Notes: generated by a model not told the origin, from the sequence alone. A DNA stretch of 64,000 nucleotides from Phoma sp. XZ068 (GCA_004835665.1 RBKR01000021.1:868001-932000); one strand, 5' to 3'; counted from the first letter of the stretch, positions 24,108-36,943 are shown. Numbers and translations are program-made.

Positions 24108-25718
24108 ATGGCAGCTTTTCAGCGATTGACGATCGGGCGTAACTCCGTGTACAAGGCAAACGGCACCAAATCGTATCTCCATGCTATGAGAAAGTGTGCG
24201 TACAGCTTTTCATCCGAGTCTCATGCTGTGTGGCATCATGGTTAACGCGTGTAGACGGCTTTAATCCCACCAAGCCTGGCCCATATTTCCAGGCCAAGGT
24301 TTTTCGCCCACAAGGGAAGTTTGGTCGAGTTGGTGGTCGCATGCGTGCACACTACGTTTTGCAAAAACGAGAGTCGACTTCAGTAACGGAAGGTGCTCAA
24401 AGCAAGGCCACAGCTCCAAGCGGCGGAACCAGCGAGGGTGAAGTTCCAGCCGAAGACATCCAGAACGATTCACTTTACCTGTGCGAGGTCAGTATCGGTA
24501 CGCCAGCGCAGAAACTTTACTTGGATTTCGATACCGGATCTTCTGATCTTTGGGTACGTTGGCCAGTCTGCAGGCTAATTCCCCACTCACGACTTCAGGT
24601 TTGGTCTACTGAGCTTCCAAAGAGTACTCTCAACAAAGCAAATCCGAATAATCAGCAAGTAGCGTTTGATCCAAGTAAGTCTAGCACATTCACGAAACTC
24701 ACCGGAGAGACGTGGAAGATCCAATACGGAGACTCCTCGTCAGCAAGTGGTGACGTTGGCACCGACGTGCTGAACTTAGGCGGCCTTAAGGTCGAAAATC
24801 AAGCGGTGGAGTTGGCTAAAACGCTTTCCCAGCAATTTAAAGAGGTACAACTTGGTCCATGTTAGGCCTGTAGATACTGACGCCACCAGGGTAACGGGAG
24901 TGGCTTACTTGGTCTTGCATTCAGCTCCATAAACACAGTGTCCCCAGACCCGCAAAAGACACCCGTGGACAACATCATCGCTCAAAAGTCCGCGAAGGAG
25001 CAGCTGTTCACTGCATACCTTGGTAGCTGGCGTGACTTAGATGAGGCTGATAAAGGAGAGGTGAGTCCTGTTTCCCTCGGTATTACAGCGCTTCCGTACT
25101 AACAGATGGACAGAGCTTCTATACCTTCGGCTACATCGATCAAGATGCCGTAACCGCTACTGGAGTCTCCAAACCGAGCTATGCCGATGTCGACAACCGC
25201 CAGGGCTTCTGGCAGATTCAATCAACGAAAGCTACAATCAATGGAGATACTATCACCCGTTCTGGTAACACCTCCATCATGGACACTGGCACTACACTCT
25301 GTTTGGTGGACGACTCTCTGGTCGATGCTGTCTACAAGGCCATCCCTGGCTCTAAATATGATCAGAGTAGTCAAGGCTATGTGTTTCCTTCAAACACATC
25401 TGCAGACAAATTGCCAGATATTCGTCTCGCAATCGGAGATACAATGATCGCTTTCCAAAAGGAGGACCTTGGCTTTGCCGATGCGGGTAACGGGATGGTT
25501 TACGGAAGTATTCAGAGCAGGGGATCAATGGACATGGACATATATGGCGATGCGGTGCTGAAGGCTATGTATGCAGTAAGTCTATGCATTCGATGAGCAG
25601 ATTACCATGAGCTAACTGTGGCGTGCAGATTTTCGATATGAATGATGGGAAACCCAGGTTCGGTTGGGTACAAAGGAAAGAGTCCAACCAGAACACTACA
25701 GCACCGCCCTCACAGTAG
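24108..25718 (+). CDS. Pepsin-type aspartic protease (A1 family) without a visible signal peptide
   Basis: Six exons (24108-24195, 24255-24553, 24599-24844, 24890-25060, 25114-25575, 25629-25718) join in frame to 451 residues. Both catalytic motifs are intact: DTGSSDLW with Asp122 (restored across intron 2) and MDTGTT with Asp325. The flap motif WKIQYGDSSSASG carries the flap tyrosine. This matches the penicillopepsin/aspergillopepsin subfamily, which cleaves peptide bonds between hydrophobic residues at acid pH. A propeptide-like basic segment precedes the enzyme core, up to about residue 100. The N-terminus (MAAFQRLTIGRNSVYKANG) is polar and basic, with no hydrophobic core, so no classical signal peptide is present. 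Either the true first exon lies further upstream or the enzyme is not secreted by the classical route. All introns have GT-AG borders and are 45-59 bases long. Confidence 0.9.
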
Positions 25719-26357
25719 GATAAAAATTGGAAGGCTCTACAAGACCAAGATTTAACAACGCAGAGAAAATAAGCGGCTCTGGAAAGTTGCAGATTTAGTA
25801 TCGTTTAGCGCGTGGGCGTAATGCTGGCATTGTCGTCGTCACAATAGCCTATATTCTCGTCCAACACCAATTTACTATCTTTCTCCAAGTTACAAAAAGC
25901 TGATAATGTGTTTGTTTTGCGAATCTAGCGTCGTGAAGTGTATGGTCAGATTGCGAACTGGCAGAACGACGCAGAACGATTCGCGCACACCGTGCAATAG
26001 TTCGCCCGTACTCATACTGCAGTCATACTTCTTACCTTTGGCACTTGCCCCACGAGCGATATTTTTCCTTTGGAACGAAGATCATGTTAAACACCATTGT
26101 CCAATAAGGGTGAACAAATACTGCAGGGATGTTAGGATGTGGATATGGTGCCTGAAATGGCAAGGTGTAAGCGCTAAAGAGGAGGTGGCTGGAGGCTGAT
26201 CTTGGACCTTACCTAGCGTAATTTCGCATCGTTGAGAGATCGAAGATCATGTTCTTACCTTGACTTCTCGCGGCTTCCACTATGCCGCCTCAAATGACAC
26301 GTATTTGGGTCGCTGATCTTACTTTGAACAGATAAAGAAAGGGATCCTTAAGACAAA
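25719..26357. other. Intergenic, nothing recognised
   Basis: 3' flank of the protease and promoter of the CorA-type gene. The frame 25906-26199 (+) shows no protein-like features. Confidence 0.5.
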
Positions 26358-29300
26358 ATGCAGCGAGGGGTGAGAGATGAAGATGTCGCGGAGGCGGTTC
26401 TCGACGCAACAAGAACAACAAGCCATAGACATGAAGACGACGCCACTGCAGCCTCTGAGCCCTTCATATCACCTCAACTCGAAACAACAAACAAAACCAC
26501 TATTGTTCTGAGAACACATGATGGCGATGGATACGTCCTACCGTTCCTCGCTTGGAATGCAGGTTCGCCAACTAAATCATATGACACCATACTGACTCCG
26601 ATACAGACGACGAGACTTTACATCGAACAGATCTACAGGCTTCGACATCGCGAAAATCTTGCAGATGCGGTCAAGGATGGAAAGTTCAGCATCTTGACTG
26701 AGAATGGAGATATTATTTTACCTGCCTTTTGGGAACAAGTCGTCAAGCCATCCGCAACAGTCCAAATCAGCCTACCATCGGAAATCCTAAACCCAGATAT
26801 TGCCTCATACCATCCCTACAAAGATCAGGCTCGACCTGGATATCGGCCACGTAGTCCATCGGTACTACTTCCTTACGATGGCCCAGCAAATTACGAGACA
26901 GAAGATGTGGAAGACAATATCGAGAACGACGCGGAAAACAGTAGTGAAAGCGATGAAGACTTAGACATGGACAGCATCAGTAGTGAGAGCGACACATCTG
27001 AGAGTCCAACTCCCGCAGTGGCCCCAATTGAAGACATCCGCCAAGTGATAACACCAACGGACGACGATGGTAATAATCTCACTTTCCAGGTTAATACAGC
27101 TTTCGTTGGACCGCTATATCAGACTACAGCAAACTTCAAAGGCCTTTCAAATAAGCGTGACCCTCAACAGTCTACCGGGACTGCAGAGCACCTCAATATC
27201 GTCAAGGCAGTTTCGGCCCAGGCCAATGGTCGAACTTCATTGCAAATACATGTTCTGCAAGGACCTCATGGCACCTCTACGCACTCTGATATTAGCTTAC
27301 GATGGTTTCACCTTCATTCCGAAAGACTAGACTTTGCTAGCTTTAAGGAGACCTGTCTGGGTATCCCGGGACTTTCGGATCGCCTTCAGAAGCTAGTACA
27401 AACTCTCTTTGATCGAATAGAGAAGGAAAAGGTCAAAATCTACTTGGAGGGCATGTTCATCGAACCAGGTATGGTGCTTAGAGCCGATGAAAGCCACCAA
27501 TCGGATCCACACAGCGTCATTTTCAGCTGCATACCCTACTTCGATCTGCAAACACCAGCCAAGAAGAAAACAATCGCCGGTCAGGCTAACCGTTTCTCGT
27601 CTCGTACGCTTATGCAGTCATACTATCCCTATGAGCCAGTGCAAGACAGAGACGCAGAACAGGCGTACCGAAAGTTCGGAAACGAGCAACGCGACGCTCT
27701 TGTTCATGTCCCAAACATGTGGATGGTGAACATAGGCCCAAATGTAGTCGCCACATGCGGTCATCAAGCATTGTCAAAGGGATTCGTGCAGTCTATGGAG
27801 CTTGTTGGAACTGGTGGCATTCCTATCCAGAATATAGATGATCGAGCCACTAATATCAGATTGACAGACTGGGCCGGCCGCAAGCTGCTTTACAACATGG
27901 AGGAATGTCGAACATACTTTCAGATGGAACAAAGGCTTAGAGAATTGCGGTGGTGTTCCAGACGTTCAAGAGATGAGAAAAGCCTGAATCTTTTATGGCA
28001 AACCAACAGCGGCAAGGTCAGAGTTACACCTGCGATGTGGACCGGAATCCTCAAACAAAGAGATGCACTATTCGTCGAGCTCATCTTGTCAAATGACAAA
28101 CAGGGTGAAACTAAGGGCGAAGCTTTAACCCAGCTTCCATCCTCTACATCGCCACTACACCCATTTTTCCATTGGCCTCAATCGACAGGTACAGATGGTC
28201 TGAAGACAGACGGGATCATCTCCGACGATATAAGACTATCCATACAATGCTTGGAACATGTCGAGAAGGCTATGTTATCGGAAGTCCTAAGCAGTGATGC
28301 CACATACGCCCCAGTTGAGGAAACCTTTACTTCGACTGCGTACTATCGCACCCTACCCGAACGCACAGCGGAAAACGTTAGGTCAAATGTCAAATTGCTT
28401 CTGACAAACAATGAAAAGGTGACAAGTTCGAAAGGAACGGGTCTTACATTGCACCACGAATTGGTGAACAGCCAACACAGCCAGATCGCCCAAACGATGT
28501 TCAAGCTTTATGAACTCATGCATAAGTCAATATCACTCTTTGTTGCCGATGCAGACAAGAGCGCCATGTTGCGTAAGTCGTGGGGCGCCATGGACAGTGT
28601 CTGCAACACCGTAACGGAGACCTGCAACCGGATGCCTCTGAATATCGACATAAATGAGGATGTAAATACCGAGCAAGCACATCGATATATGGCTCCTCAA
28701 GAGTGGTATATCCGTCCACAAATTCCTGATACAGATTCGTCAACTCGGCTCGAGAAGCTCAAGAGAACCTTCGCGAAATGCAGGAAATGCAGGGCACAAG
28801 AGAGTTACGGCACTTCACAAGCGGCATTGTTGCACTTGCAGAAGCACATCAAACACGTAGGCTTGTCTGATTCTGACACACTACGTCCTGATCAATGGAT
28901 CATCAATTACGCGCAGATCAAGATGGAAGTATTGAATGAAGGAGTCGTTACTATACTTATGCAAGCACACCAGTCAGCGCAACACCTGTTCATTCAACTG
29001 AACGAGCTCTCGGATGGCGTGCTCAATGAGAAAGGACAACTGTCTGACCTGTACACATTTCCTCGCTCACTTCTCAGCGCCTTCCGCCAGCTACTCGTCT
29101 TCTACTATGCGGTTGAGAGGGCAATTTACTACACCGGGGAAATGTTCAAAGACGAGATGAATATTTTTGAGGGACCTGAGTATAGGATACCTTTCAAACC
29201 CAACGGTCTCCAGGTCATCGAAGGGTTTGGCAATGGAGTAAAACGGGAAGTACTGTTGGCACGCAATGAGCTATGCCACATGGTGAAGTCTAAGTGGCCC

Positions 29301-30708
29301 CTGGAAGACTTTAAACGACTGTCATTGAGCCCGGAGTATGTCTGCAGTTGGCTCATGCGAAGACTGATTGTCAAGCCACTCGAGAAGAGTATGACTGTCA
29401 GCGATATGTACCGAGAATACCTGTCAACGATCGTAAGCATGCCAGACTCATCCATAAAATCCCCTTGCTGACCACAAACAGCAATTCCAAGTTAACCATC
29501 GTCCGGGCAAGCGATTGCTTCGCTCGATCAATCTCCTTCAAGAAGAGCTCACTGCTCTTCAAGAAGTCACTGTTCAGCAAAGCAAGCTGATATCGAACTA
29601 CACGAGCATCCTTGATGATGCGACGTACGAGAAAGACATTCCACTTCGACGCGCTATGTTCCCCTACGAACGGATATTGCTTGAGTCTTGCCAAGATAGC
29701 TTGAAGATGACGGATCAAGAGTATCGCTACCTTCTTGCTCGTTGTGGTCCTTTATCGGACAGCACAAAGCAGAGTCTGGAGATCAACGAAGAAGACCATG
29801 GCAAAGCTATTATGGTGTTCACCATAGTCACCATCATCTTCCTTCCGCTGTCATTCGTCACATCGTACCTCGGCATGAACACAACAGACATCAGGGACAT
29901 GGGTAGCTCTTCATCGCTCTTTTGGGCAATCGCCGTTCCGCTGACGGCTGTCACCATGGGATCGATACTGTACATTGGGTACAACGGCGACGAGCTGCGC
30001 GACAGTCTTGGCTCCATCTACCGGGCCGTGACAGGGAAGCAAGACCGTAGCACGTCAGCACGAGGGATCAGCGTAGCTCAACGCAAGCTTGCACGCGCGT
30101 CGGCGACGGACTCAAACAGCCCACTTGACTTTAGTAGTCTCGCAGACGAAGCAGAATTTGCCAACCCACGACCAGTCGACTATCGTAGCAGTTTCTGGAG
30201 AGATGTAGTCCAGTCTCCACGCCGCCAGTACGCTATTGAGCCTCCGACAATGCAGTGGGAGACATACAACACTGCTGAGAAGATCTTGGTACCTGAGTCA
30301 CGTATGGCACCGCTCAACTCAATTCAAGGCCGGCCTGGTGCGGTGCAACAATCGGGTGTCGATTACTACGACAGACTTGAACGTAGGCGGTCCCGCCTGC
30401 GCGCTGATGGAGACTCAAACGTTAGGCCTGCCGGAAGTCGTCCTAATGTAACGATTTACAACACGACACGCCTGGACAACGAGGTGCTAGCAGAGGGTCG
30501 CAGGGTTTCGCGGCCTCGTCCAACACTGCCACCACCTGTTCGACGAGATGCGTGGGACGAAGAAGACGATTGGTATTCGCCGAGGATAGGACGATTCCGA
30601 GAAGAGCACGGCATAGCAGTTGCTCCATATGAGTGGACGAGGAAGAGCCATAGACATCGCAGGTCCACGCGAGAAGGAACGAGACGCAGGAGACAAGAGT
30701 ATGTATAA
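26358..30708 (+). CDS. CorA-type divalent cation transporter-like protein with ubiquitin-fold-like N-terminus
   Basis: Exons 26358-29432 and 29482-30708 join across a 49-base in-phase intron to 1433 residues, far longer than bacterial CorA (about 320). The C-terminal part has the two-helix CorA signature: a helix ending in YLGMN (the family's GMN motif, here LGMNTTD, about residue 1156), a short loop, and a second helix (FWAIAVPLTAVTMGSILYIG). Before it lies a long helical cytosolic stretch. Residues about 48-125 (TIVLRTHDGDGYVLPFLAW to ILPAFWEQVV) resemble the ubiquitin-like module found at the N-terminus of many fungal proteins. An acidic Ser/Asp/Glu-rich segment follows (about 175-210). 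The tail after residue 1200 is Arg-rich and probably disordered. It probably sits in the plasma or an organellar membrane; which ion it carries cannot be told from sequence. Confidence 0.8.
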
Positions 30709-31127
30709 CGTGGCCGCACGGCACATCCCTGCATTGAGAGGACCATTTTCCACAGATTAGCACAGTAATTATTATACTGTTTCACTATTTTTCTTGAAGA
30801 TGAGAGAATGATAGCCCATCTGGTCGTGGTGTTACTTGAACTTGTAACCTACTCCGGACTTCTAGAAGAACTTGGCGGACGCAAAACCTGACGGGATTTT
30901 GGCATGAGTATTTGGCATACAGACGGAACAAACATGTGATGAACAGATGTATTAACTATTACTACCAGTACGAAATTTTTGAAAACACAGGCCATTCCAA
31001 CCCCCAAACAGATTAGTGTGCTATGCGCCCTGCGCAAACGTGGTATCATCCAGAGAGAAATTCGTTTATCGTAATTCGCCCTGCTGCGCATCAAGCAGCC
31101 AAAGTGGTGTATCGCTATGGAACGCGC
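30709..31127. other. Convergent intergenic region
   Basis: It lies between the 3' ends of the CorA-type gene and the HAM1-domain gene. No gene seen. Confidence 0.5.
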
Positions 31128-34100
31128 TTAAGCGCGACCCTGGAAGACCGGGTTTTGGTCGCCAAAGGTGGTGTGGTGCTGAGTATCACCCTGAACGGGA
31201 GCACCAGGGCCAGTGGTGGATGCAACACCACCGCCGTGACCGTGGCCAGTCGCGCCGTCAAAGGCGTTGTCGACCTGGTTGGCGAACTGACCAGTGGTGG
31301 AGGTGGGGTGGGTGGTATTGTAAACACCCTCGCCAGTGCCACCAAGCTGCTGCTGGTTCAGTCCCTGAGGATAAGCGCCAACCTGTCCACCGAGGGGATT
31401 TCCCTGGGCAAGTCCTGAGCTAACAGGTGCAGAGCCAATTTGACCAGACTGGTGGCCAAGGCCCGAGCGATCGGGTAGACTCTGGTCACCGTAGCCGGTA
31501 CCAACACCAGTTCCGGTGGTTGTGGTGGAACCGTAGCCGCCAGCACGTCCGTGGGGCTTGCGGGTAACCTTAGCAACCTGGGGCAGGCTCGAGGTCTCAC
31601 GTGCGGAGCCAATAGAGAAAATGGGGCTCTCCCACTTGTCACCCTTGGCGGCCAGCTCTTTGTACTCGGTGGCTTTGGTTGAGATGCCGCCTGGCAGAGA
31701 GATGTTCTTGAAGATGGAGTCGTGCTGGGTGACAGCAACGTTGACATGAGTATCCTTAGCCTTCTCCTTCAGCTCCTCCTCCTTCTGCTTGCCCTGCATG
31801 ATTCGGCTCTGGGCGGCAGAAGCGTAGCGCTGGTACAAGTTCTGGAGGTTCTCAGGGTCAGGGTTGCGCTTGGCCTCTGCCTCAGCGCGGTCGGCCTCTT
31901 TCTTGACGTCGTAGAGCAGACCATCAAGCTGGTTGACAGAGTCCTTGATCTGCTTCTCAAGAACCTTCTGGATGACAGGACGCATAACCTTCAGCAACAA
32001 AGGCTTGAACATGTTGAAAAGGAGCTTGTGGTTGCTCTTCTTGAGCTTGATGGACAAGTTCTGGATGTCGGTCTCCACCTTGGTGACCTTGAAGAAGTGA
32101 GTCTGAGCATGCTCACGTGCCTTATCAGCGGTCTCAAGCTCAACCTTGAAGCTGAAACCAGAGCCTCCCATGAAGATATCCATGACACCCTTGTCGGTGA
32201 TTGAGGGGAAGCCCTGCTTCTTCTTCAAGTAGTAAGAGACATCGCGAAGGTCCATCTGCACACCAGAGACGGAGAGCATAACCTTGTTCTTGTTCTTGTT
32301 GGTGATCGACTTGCGCCCCCAACGCCAGTAGTTGTCGGAGCCGAATTCCATGACATTGGGAGCAAGGTTGTCACTCTCGATGACCAGGTTCTCGACGATG
32401 GCGTCGACCTGGGGGTCGCTGTACTCAATACGAGGAATAGGAACATACTGCACACTTTCGAATAGGCCAGGGAGAATGACGTCAGTCAAATCCTTCACAA
32501 GGTGAGGCTTGAATGTGGTCTTGCCATTCTCGTCGTTGCCGAGATCGAGGAACAGCTTGTTGACAGACTGGCCAAATTGCCTGTTCTGCTCATCGGCATC
32601 GAACTGCTGACCGATGAACTTGAACTCATCAGCAATACGGTCGGTGTGACCACGGTAACGACCGCGTAGAAGTTCATGACCCTGGTCGTAGATTTGGTTC
32701 CATTCCTCAGTAGAACGGTCTTCCAGGATGTATCCCTGCTGCTGCAGGCACTTGTGGATGTACTGGTTCAGGTGCCTGAACCAACCCTTGAGCTCTGGAT
32801 CGTTGTCGGCATCCTTGTAGATCTGGTTAATGGAGTCGATGAGGTCATCTGCAGAGGTGCTATTGGCGAAACGCTCCAGAAGAGTCTTTATGTTTGTCAG
32901 CCAATGCTTGTTTTCAGTTTTGAAATCTATAGTACACACCTTGATGTCAGCTTCAGCACGGGTTAGAGCATCGTCTTCTTGATGCGCACCTTGAACGGTT
33001 CCAGCACTTTGCTGGCCGAGGGTCTTGCCGTGGCCGGCGTAACGCTCAGCCAGGCTCAAAAGTGTCTCAATCGCTCGCTGGTAGTCCTGGTGGCCCTGGA
33101 CCTCAACAATCATCTTCTTCAAACGCCAGATAGTTTGCTCGCGACGTTCCTGCGGCATCTTCCCCTTGAGATAGTTGTTCAGTTGATCACGACGGGCGCG
33201 AGCCTTCTCCTTATCCTCTTCAGGGATCTTGGCAGACAGCTGCTGCTTGCCCTGCTCAAGACCGGCTTGCGCATCAATGCCTGTGTTGTTGCCAGTCTGG
33301 CCCTCATGGGCGCCGAGTTGAGCAGTGTCAACAGGATCACGAGAACCATCGGGGTGAGCAGACTGATTTACGTCACCAGCAGCCTGCTTGACGTCCTGCT
33401 TGCCGATGGGAATCTTCTGCCTCAGCGTCTCCTTGAGTGTACCCTTCGACAAGTCGGGGTTCTCGTGCCAGGTGTTGTCCTCAGCAGGCGCGTCCATCTG
33501 CTTGAGTGCGTCTTCAGAGGGCTTGACCTTGTTGGCAGTATTTTGTGCGGCATCACCAGCGATGTCGCGAAGAAGGGTGGTGGCGTCTGACAGGAGCTTT
33601 CTGAATTGGCCGTTGGAAATCAACAGTGTGCCCAATGTTCGGAGGCCATCAAGAGCCTCGTTACCATGCTGCTTAGCAGTGGCTTTGTCGACAGGGGCGC
33701 CGGGAAGCGATTGGTTTCCGCCAGAGATCTGCTCGGCATTCCAGATGAAGTCCTGGAGAAGATTGCCTTCATTCTTGGTGAGAAGGAGGATCTTGGCCTG
33801 CTCAATGACCTTCCTCAAGTCGCCAACAAGCTGTTGGCCCTCCGTCGAGAGTTTCTTGGATGGTGAGCTGAGGGGTTTCGAAGCAAGCGTTGAGTTTAGT
33901 GCGATATCGATCTGCTTGTTGGAAGGGACCTTTCCGTTGGAGAACGCTGTTCGGATTGTCAGCGACCAATTTCCTTGTGTGGAATGCTGGTTTAGAAGGG
34001 AACTTACCCTGGAAGATCCCGTAAAGCTGCAGCTTGTTGTTAACATCGGCCTCCTTCTTCTTCACGTCAACCGGTCCTACGGAAATTCAGTGTTTGCTCA

Positions 34101-34212
34101 TTTGTTATGCCTCAGCGATCTTCATAATCATGCTTGTTGCGCGCTCACGTGCTACCAGCCTCCTCGATGTTTTGCGGGGTTACGTACGGTTGACCGCCTT
34201 TCCTGAAGACAT
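31128..34212 (-). CDS. HAM1-domain (BPI/LBP-like) protein
   Basis: Exons 34212-34188, 34076-34008, 33946-32940 and 32885-31128 join in frame to 952 residues. The start is the ATG of MSSGKAVNR; splicing to PVDVKKKEADVNNKLQLYGI and then AFSNGKVPSNKQIDIALN restores the conserved N-terminus of the fungal HAM1_N family. The 54-base third intron (GTGTGT...CATAAAG) is in phase and could be read through, but removing it gives the natural segment AEADIKTLLERFAN. The middle is helical and rich in Lys/Glu/Gln. Residues about 580-720 match the HAM1_C/BPI-like core (for example LSVSGVQMDLRDVSYYLKKK). The last 120 residues are Gly/Gln/Ser/Thr-rich and disordered. BPI-like folds bind lipids. The family name comes from hyphal anastomosis mutants; the molecular role is unclear. 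Confidence 0.85.
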
Positions 34213-36697
34213 AGCGTGCTGCTTTCTGGGGTATTAAAGTGGGTATCAAATAAACAAGTGCAATTGAAACAATGGGAGAGTTTGATAGAGTTGCGCGGTT
34301 GTTTGGGGTATCTGGAGTGGTGTAATGAGGACGCAACGGGAGAGGAGGAAGGCGACTTTATTGTTTGGCGTGACACGAGCGTGTTCTCTTGGGTCTTTCC
34401 CATACGTCATCCACCGTCACCTCTCTTCAGCGGCCAAGGCAAGTGCGATTGGCTTGGGCGCACCATCGATGTACGATCGTGCCGCGGGGCAGCAAAGAGG
34501 AGGGCTGGCCCCACCTGGTCGTTCAATAACCTGGAAACGATTGTGAACACCTGGTAACGTTTTGTGGAGCTTGTGGGCGAGCATCAGGAGACATATGTGT
34601 AGAGCTCCATCGTCTGCTATACACAGGTCTACCCCTTCAAAACATCTCCAGAATTACGCAGCGTGCATAGGATAGGATGATGGGCCAAAAGAGCATCGCC
34701 CAATTCACTCGTAATGTGCAGGCGTTTACCAATTTGTGCTGTGCATGACCAAATACTCCCCAAGCTCAAAGGAGAGTCTGGATTGCGGGCGATCGGTGAC
34801 CGGGATGTGTGCAGATCCATGACGCGTTGTTCATTTCCATGTTTTCAGCCACAAATTCCGACGTCCGTGCAAGAATGCCATTCTGCTCCATAGCAACGAG
34901 TCAAGCCATAATCTTCTCTAAGCACTATTATGCGGAGTACGGCGCACTACAGCCCACCACGCATGGTGACAGTAATACGGTGCCACTGAATGCTGTTGAG
35001 TGGGGTAGTATCTGTCAAAGCAGCGTGAAGTGTTTACCTGGGGACGCGTGCAGCCACACTTCCGGAACACGGCAGTAGCGCCCCGCGCACATAATTGAAA
35101 TGACGTCTTGTCATTGTGGTTTGAACACTCCTTCACCGCTATGACAAGTCTCTTCGATTCGCCGCTATCGAATTTCAATGCATTTCGACAGCTGCCGTGA
35201 TTCCCACCACGTGTCTACGATATTGAGGCGACAGCCTGCTCGAAAGCAGGGGTACATGCAACACCCTGCGGCCGGGACCCTTCATTTGGGTGCTCACTTA
35301 TAATTACTGGCTATCCTTGCCCTCAGATCTGCCGCTCTTGGCAATCCTGTGGGCATCCTGCAGGTAGAGTGAAGTCTTGAACGAGCAGTGGGGATATACT
35401 GTCCCGCTACCACCCAGGAACCTTCTAAATGGCCCCTGTGAGTTCAATGCACGTTAGCAGCCCTGCCTTTGTCGTGTAGTTTGTGCACAGATTCTAGACT
35501 GCCCCAAGCTATGGGCATACCCGTTGCCTCTTGTCGCCACACATGCCCTGGGCTACGCCACATATAGCTGGAGCTACACCACGCCACCACCCTGCATTGA
35601 AGATTATCTTGATTAGACGGATGTTTCAATTGCATGTCAACAGTGGCGATCCTGTATGCTTCTGAACTTGAATGCCACATAAAGTGACGCCAATCTCTTT
35701 CGACCCCCAAGACTGCCCTAACAGTACGTAGATCCAGAAGATGCAAGATGATCAAGGCTCAATGAAGTCGACAAACTGACTCTCTATCCCTGCAACTTAG
35801 TGGAGCCATACTGCTTCTTGGAACATTCTGGGAGTTGGTTGCGCATCCGCACAAGCTACTACCATTTCTGTGGCAGCATGGCAGGACTTTTACTTAGTGT
35901 ATTTACTTTCTGAGTGTTAGCAGTCAAGAAATAGCTCCAGTAGGATTTTGCATTATATAGAGAAGGACATCAAGAGCAGGACCGCTGCTCTTTTTCTTCG
36001 AATAGTGTGCACTCCAGTAAAAGTCACTGGGGCAAGACTATCACCAACCGTTGAGTCCGGTGTTGCACTGAACCATGTACTGGCATCACTGCCGTGCCTC
36101 TGATCCTCTGCCTTTTTGACTAACGTGAAGTCCCATGAGATTGTGGGCATACGGCATAATACCAGTCCTTCGTGATTTTGCCATTCCCTTTTCCCCATGT
36201 AAGCACTAAAACACTGACATGCTCTCAATGGTGCCAAACAAGCACGGTTGAACTTGGACTCTGCTTTACACTGCAACGCTCACGTCATTCACTTCTTGAC
36301 ACTCGTTTGGTGAGGCATTTGGTTGTACGCTCTGCAAACACTTTAGCGAAGAGGTCAGCAAAAGATCAGCAAAGTCTGTACTTTTTCCTCATATCTCCTT
36401 GTGGTAACTTATCACATCACTTAGAACGCCGAGTAACCATGGAGAATGCATTCACACTTGACTTCACTTCAGAACCACTCGTTCTCTTGGTGATACAATG
36501 ACTTCACTCCTACCATTGCCCCGCTGAAATTTCACCCCCACGCAAAACCCCGTGCTGATAGAACCCCCCCCCCCCCCGGCCCCTCCAATCTATGCTTATA
36601 GTCGGCAAACGTACACCAGCACCTCTGCCATCACACTCCATCTGCTCTCCAGGGTAACTGTTCCACAACATCAAACGGCCTGCCGAAGGCGTCTACA
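34213..36697. other. 2.5-kb gene-free stretch
   Basis: Contains the promoter of the HAM1-domain gene at its left end. Frames such as 34216-34557 (+) and 35444-35755 (-) have no motif. A run of 14 C lies at 36564-36577, about 120 bases before the small gene at 36698. Confidence 0.45.
36564..36577 (+). repeat. Poly-C tract (14 C)
   Basis: A run of 14 C in the leader or promoter of the 81-residue gene, inside a C-rich stretch. Length is likely to vary between isolates or assemblies. Confidence 0.85.
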
Positions 36698-36943
36698 ATG
36701 GATCCATCTCAGCCGCTCCAACAACATCCTCTCATGCCAGAGAAAGTGCCCACGCCTAGCGTCAAGGATGTTACCAACCATACCGGCGCAAAGCACACGA
36801 GGATGCCATCTCAGATCGAAGACTTCCTCCGCCGCGCCAACGCCGCCAACGTCAAGATCGAGGAGCATGACTGGGAGGTTCTGAGTACTCAGGATGTCAA
36901 AGGACACAAGGGTGAGGAGGAGGACTGGGTGCTTGTTATGTGA
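36698..36943 (+). CDS. Small acidic hypothetical protein
   Basis: One exon of 82 codons gives 81 residues. The composition is protein-like: a Pro/Gln-rich start, a helix-forming middle (RMPSQIEDFLRRANAANVKI) and an acidic C-terminus with two similar Trp motifs, DWEVLSTQD and DWVLVM. There is no signal peptide or membrane segment. A helical region followed by EEDWVLV-type ends is seen in small uncharacterised fungal proteins; I do not recognise a named family. It is short enough that chance cannot be fully excluded. Confidence 0.55.
   Translation: MDPSQPLQQHPLMPEKVPTPSVKDVTNHTGAKHTRMPSQIEDFLRRANAANVKIEEHDWEVLSTQDVKGHKGEEEDWVLVM

Noticed and set aside
33388..34206. 272-codon open frame on the plus strand
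   Set aside because: It is antisense to the HAM1-domain gene, crosses its introns, and shows no recognisable domain.
34216..34557. 113-codon frame (+) beside the HAM1-domain gene
   Set aside because: No domain or splice support; it overlaps the likely promoter and leader of the minus-strand gene.
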